From Desulfobacterales bacterium HSG17 (lineage in GTDB: Bacteria > Desulfobacterota > Desulfobacteria > Desulfobacterales > Desulfococcaceae): 7,801 nt of DNA. Below the pieces are notes generated by a model. It saw nothing but the letters and a program-made list of their open reading frames with translations, was not told the DNA's origin and searched no databases. This document shows positions 5,462 to 7,801 of this stretch, piece after piece; position 1 is the first letter of the stretch, and each line of letters begins with the position of its first letter. The position numbers and the translations under genes are program-made. The stretch covers positions 1-7,801 of the forward strand of contig JAUCGD010000140.1 of NCBI GenBank assembly GCA_030377945.1, written 5' to 3'.

Positions 5462-5477
5462 CTGTCAATTATTAACT
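5450..5477. repeat. Short degenerate heptad repeat over the uraA stop codon
   Basis: Four 7-bp units in register read AATAATT, ATCAACT, GTCAATT and ATTAACT. They resemble the GTTAACT/GTTAATT units of the array between upp and uraA. The uraA TAA stop (5472-5474 on the minus strand) lies in the last unit. On the far side of the palindromic element, two ATTGATA units (5323-5336) appear in the opposite orientation, next to the PilZ start. Confidence 0.5.
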
Positions 5478-6734
5478 ATCCTGCCTGCTCTTCGGCAGTA
5501 TCAGATTGAGAAAAACCCCTAATATGCCAGCCAGGCCAATGCCTTTTATAGTAAAGTCTCCTGCTGAAAAAGTCATGCCGCCAATACCAAATACCAGGAT
5601 CAGGGAAACAATACACATATTTCTCGGTTCCATCAGGTCGTCACCTGCTTTTACAAGACTGTTAAGACCGACAACCATTATAGCTCCAAAAAGCAAAAGC
5701 ATTATACCGCCCATTACAGGAGCCGGGATGGTTTGAAGCAATGCTCCCATTTTACCGACAAATGCAAGAGCAATGGCAAAGATGGCTGCCCATGTCATGA
5801 TAGCCGGGTTAAAGCTTTTTATCAGAGCAACAGCTCCGGTTACTTCCGAATAGGTTGTATTAGGCGGCCCCCCAAGAAATGATGCCAAAGCTGTTGCCAG
5901 TCCGTCTCCCATCATGGTTCTGTGTATTCCCGGATCTTTTACATAATTTTTTCCTGATACGGAACTGATTGCAAGTATATCTCCAAAATGCTCAATAGCA
6001 GGTGCAATGGCAACAGGAACAATAAAAAATATTGCCTGGATATTCCATTCCGGGAAAACAAAACTGGGAACAGCAAGCCAGGGAGCATTTGAAACAGGCT
6101 CAAAACTAACAATACCAAAGGGAAATGAAAGAAGATAGCCCGCAATAATACCACATAAAATAGGTATAAGCCGCAGCATTCCTCTGCCCAGAAGCGAAAC
6201 AAGAACCGTTGTACCAAGAGAGGTCAGAGATATAAAAAGGGCAATATTTTTGGAAACAAGAACAGCAGAGCCATCCCCAGTTTTTCCCATTGCCATATTA
6301 ACTGCAACCGGAGCCAGGATCAGTCCGATAACCATAATAACAGGGCCGGTAACAACAGGAGGCAGAATTCTTGCAACGACCTCTGTACCCTGCCATTTTA
6401 TAAGAAGGCTTAATAAAACGTAAAACAGCCCTGCTGCTGCAAGCCCGCACATGGTTGAAGGGATTCCCCATGTTTGTACTCCATATATAATAGGAGCTAT
6501 AAAAGCAAATGATGAAGCCAGAAATATGGGGACTGCTCTTTTTGTAACTGCCTGAAAAACAAGGGTGCCTGCTCCTGCCGTAAATAAGGCTACATTTGGA
6601 TTAAGCCCGGTAAGCAAAGGAACAAGAACCAGGGCACCAAATGCTACGAAGAGCATCTGTGCCCCTATCAAGCAATCTTTAACTCTGAAATTATACTCTG
6701 TATTCTCCGGGGAGGAAGAAATATCTTTAGACAT
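5472..6734 (-). CDS. uraA: Uracil:H+ symporter / uracil-xanthine permease (NCS2 family)
   Basis: A 420-residue inner-membrane transporter of the nucleobase-ascorbate (NCS2) family, UraA/PyrP type, importing uracil with protons. The sequence has the expected 14-segment hydrophobic profile. Family motifs include LFVAFGALVLVPLL (28-41), FLASSFAFIAPII (71-83), the half-helix block AIEHFGD (246-252, E248 matching the uracil-binding Glu of E. coli UraA) and PPNTTYSEVTG (290-300, E297 matching the second binding Glu). The His of E. coli EHxGH is Asp252 here, a change I recall in other members. The start is ATG 6734, with AGGAG 5 nt upstream. An in-frame ATG at 6782 would add 16 residues translated from repeat DNA and has no ribosome site. 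It lies 104 nt downstream of upp, on the same strand, forming a uracil salvage operon. Confidence 0.93.
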   Translation of the reverse strand: MSKDISSSPENTEYNFRVKDCLIGAQMLFVAFGALVLVPLLTGLNPNVALFTAGAGTLVFQAVTKRAVPIFLASSFAFIAPIIYGVQTWGIPSTMCGLAAAGLFYVLLSLLIKWQGTEVVARILPPVVTGPVIMVIGLILAPVAVNMAMGKTGDGSAVLVSKNIALFISLTSLGTTVLVSLLGRGMLRLIPILCGIIAGYLLSFPFGIVSFEPVSNAPWLAVPSFVFPEWNIQAIFFIVPVAIAPAIEHFGDILAISSVSGKNYVKDPGIHRTMMGDGLATALASFLGGPPNTTYSEVTGAVALIKSFNPAIMTWAAIFAIALAFVGKMGALLQTIPAPVMGGIMLLLFGAIMVVGLNSLVKAGDDLMEPRNMCIVSLILVFGIGGMTFSAGDFTIKGIGLAGILGVFLNLILPKSRQDS

Positions 6735-6750
6735 ATATACTCCTGTTTTT

Positions 6751-6841
6751 ACAATGACCAGTAAACAATGACCAGTAAACAATGACCAATGACCAATAAA
6801 CAGTTAATTGTTAACTGTTAACTGTTAACTGATAACTGTTA
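6751..6841. repeat. Thirteen-unit degenerate heptad tandem repeat between upp and uraA
   Basis: Read in 7-bp steps from 6751, the sequence runs ACAATGA, CCAGTAA, ACAATGA, CCAGTAA, ACAATGA, CCAATGA, CCAATAA, ACAGTTA, ATTGTTA, ACTGTTA, ACTGTTA, ACTGATA, ACTGTTA. The register is unbroken for 91 bp and drifts gradually from a CAATGACC type to a GTTAACT type. The last unit supplies the upp stop codon. It fills almost all of the spacer. Heptanucleotide tandem repeats of this kind are known between genes in cyanobacteria. The period of 7 rules out a coding repeat. Confidence 0.85.
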
Positions 6842-7465
6842 TTTTGTTCCGAAAATTTTATCCCCGGCATCTCCGAGACCTGGCAGAATATAACCGATAT
6901 CATTAAGTTTTTCATCAACTGAGGCAACATAAATTTCAACATCAGGATGGGTTTGTTCCAGTTTTTTTAGCCCTTCGGGGGCTGCTACAAGGAAAAGCCC
7001 TTTTATATGTTTACATCCTGCTTCTTTTAACAGATCAATAGTGGCAATTAATGTTCCCCCTGTTGCAAGCATGGGATCAAGGATCAGGGCTGTCCGTTCT
7101 TCCATCTGGCTTGTCATTTTAACATAATAGCGTACAGGCTCCAGGGTTTCTTCATTCCTGTACAATCCTACAACACTGATCTTGGCAGAAGGAATCAGGT
7201 CAATAACACCGTTCATCATTCCAAGACCTGCCCGTAATATTGGAACAATGGTAATCTTTTTCCCCTTAATCATTTCAACATCAACAGGGCCTGCCCAGCC
7301 TTCAATGGTCTGAGCTTCGGTTTCCAAATCCTTGGTAGCTTCATAAGTAAGCAGTCTGGCTATTTCAGATGAAACATCTCTGAAATCTTTGGTAGAAATA
7401 TCATTTTTTCTTATAAGTCCAAGTTTGTGTTTGATAAGAGGGTGGTTTGCAACAATTACAGGCAC
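6839..7465 (-). CDS. upp: Uracil phosphoribosyltransferase
   Basis: A 208-residue cytosolic enzyme converting uracil plus PRPP to UMP and pyrophosphate, the key step of uracil salvage. Length and motifs are standard: ILRAGLGM (76-83), the PRPP-binding loop [11 protein letters not shown] (128-138) with D130, and the uracil-recognition C-terminus [19 protein letters not shown] (189-207). The start is GTG at 7465, with AAAGGAG 6 nt upstream. The two ATGs at 7470 and 7467 are in another frame and stop after four codons. The stop codon is the last triplet of the heptad repeat. With uraA downstream this forms a uracil import-and-use unit. The leader has a long T-tract at its predicted start, which suggests pyrimidine-responsive control (see the promoter entry). 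Confidence 0.96.
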   Translation of the reverse strand: MPVIVANHPLIKHKLGLIRKNDISTKDFRDVSSEIARLLTYEATKDLETEAQTIEGWAGPVDVEMIKGKKITIVPILRAGLGMMNGVIDLIPSAKISVVGLYRNEETLEPVRYYVKMTSQMEERTALILDPMLATGGTLIATIDLLKEAGCKHIKGLFLVAAPEGLKKLEQTHPDVEIYVASVDEKLNDIGYILPGLGDAGDKIFGTK

Positions 7466-7493
7466 ATCATACTCCTTTATTTGAAATTAAAAT

Positions 7494-7538
7494 AAAAAAA
7501 AATTGTAACAATTTAATAATGACATATTAAAATCACAA
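7494..7538 (-). promoter_or_regulatory. Candidate upp promoter with T-tract at the transcription start
   Basis: Minus strand: TTGTGA (7533-7538, four of six consensus bases), 16-bp spacer, TTAAAT (7511-7516, four of six). Seven to eight bases on are two A residues (7503-7504), followed by nine T residues (7502-7494). An RNA starting there would read A(A)UUUUUUUUU, the arrangement that gives UTP-dependent reiterative transcription at E. coli upp and codBA (established for E. coli; inferred here). An alternative reading is a weak terminator for the preceding gene: a 6-bp AAATTG/CAATTT stem (7500-7505, 7509-7514) followed by the T-tract. The two uses are not exclusive. Confidence 0.35.
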
Positions 7539-7801
7539 TTAATCAAATGAAGCCAGGGGGCGCTTAAATGTATACATAACAGGATCTTTTATCAGTTTCC
7601 TATATGTCATTTTAGTTTGGCCTGTTAACAAAGAAAAAGGACAGGCAATGGCAAAAATCAGGGAACCTGCTATTATTGCAGTTATTCCAAAAGGCCTGAC
7701 CAGTAAAACATCATAGGCAATCAAGCCTACTTCTTTATCCTTTTTCGGTTCAAAAGAATCCTGTGCAAAAGAAGGTGCACCAAAAGATGTTATAACCAGG
7801 G
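7539..7801 (-). CDS. Conserved small exported membrane protein, C-terminal part
   Basis: The frame is open from the right edge of the window to TAA at 7539-7541, giving 86 complete codons; the start lies beyond the edge. The visible part begins with the end of a signal peptide (LVITSFGAPSFAQ, with likely cleavage after SFA), then a charged linker, then YDVLLVRPFGITA, a hydrophobic segment (GSLIFAIACPFSLLTG), and ends KLIKDPVMYTFKRPLASFD. The spaced pattern YDVxxVRPxG, PFSxxxG, PxxYTFxRPL recalls a family of small uncharacterised proteins in Proteobacteria and Desulfobacterota. I know of no assigned function. A TTG at 7724 could be mistaken for a start, but the signal-peptide residues upstream argue that the protein is longer. 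It lies 73 nt upstream of upp on the same strand. Confidence 0.75.
   Translation of the reverse strand, partial: LVITSFGAPSFAQDSFEPKKDKEVGLIAYDVLLVRPFGITAIIAGSLIFAIACPFSLLTGQTKMTYRKLIKDPVMYTFKRPLASFD

Noticed and set aside
5331..5522. 63-codon plus-strand open frame across the palindromic element
   Set aside because: It is repeat DNA read as protein and then antisense to the end of uraA; no ribosome site or domain.
7456..7470. Four-codon leader peptide (ATG ATG TGC CTG TAA) overlapping the upp start
   Set aside because: The first ATG is 1 nt from the ribosome site and the second 4 nt, while the upp GTG has ideal 6-nt spacing; too short and too close to be a convincing attenuator.

Overview
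The window is AT-rich bacterial DNA packed with Gram-negative housekeeping and envelope genes: a TolC-like outer-membrane protein, periplasmic signal peptides, and a PilZ domain. The closest resemblance, from memory of protein families and not from a search, is to sulfate-reducing Desulfobacterota (Desulfobacteraceae/Desulfonema-like). The reasons are the rhodanese subfamily with a CGFVKCTRSHNG active-site loop, its pairing with a CGCFG-type MauE/DoxX membrane protein, the PilZ protein type, and the abundant short palindromic repeats between genes. No plasmid, phage, transposase, rRNA, tRNA or CRISPR signal was seen.

Layout. 1-156: two back-to-back intrinsic terminators serving the minus strand. 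157-1175 (minus): a two-gene operon, MauE/DoxX-type membrane protein then periplasmic rhodanese, overlapping or nearly so. 1176-1515: divergent intergenic region holding a perfect 28-bp palindrome. 1516-2503 (plus): azlC-azlD, a two-subunit branched-chain amino-acid exporter with translationally overlapping genes. 2507-3775 (minus): a TolC-family outer-membrane channel, convergent with azlD with only 3 bp between the stops. 3776-4079: tolC leader plus a roughly 180-bp nested palindromic element. 4080-4685 (minus): PlsC-like acyltransferase, with three 18-bp tandem repeats upstream. 4935-5318 (minus): stand-alone PilZ c-di-GMP receptor. 5319-5471: a second palindromic element. 5472-7465 (minus): upp-uraA, a uracil salvage unit, whose spacer is a degenerate 7-bp tandem repeat. 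7539-7801 (minus): the C-terminal part of a small exported/membrane protein that runs off the window.

How the genes work together. upp and uraA form one clear pathway: import of uracil and its conversion to UMP. azlC and azlD form one transporter. The MauE/DoxX-rhodanese pair is probably a periplasmic thiol or sulfane-sulfur module. The TolC protein, acyltransferase and PilZ protein are single genes with no partner in view. The most unusual material lies between the genes: three palindromic elements of different sequence families, a 13-unit heptad array, an 18-bp triplication, and a T-tract at the predicted upp transcription start that resembles UTP-sensing promoters.
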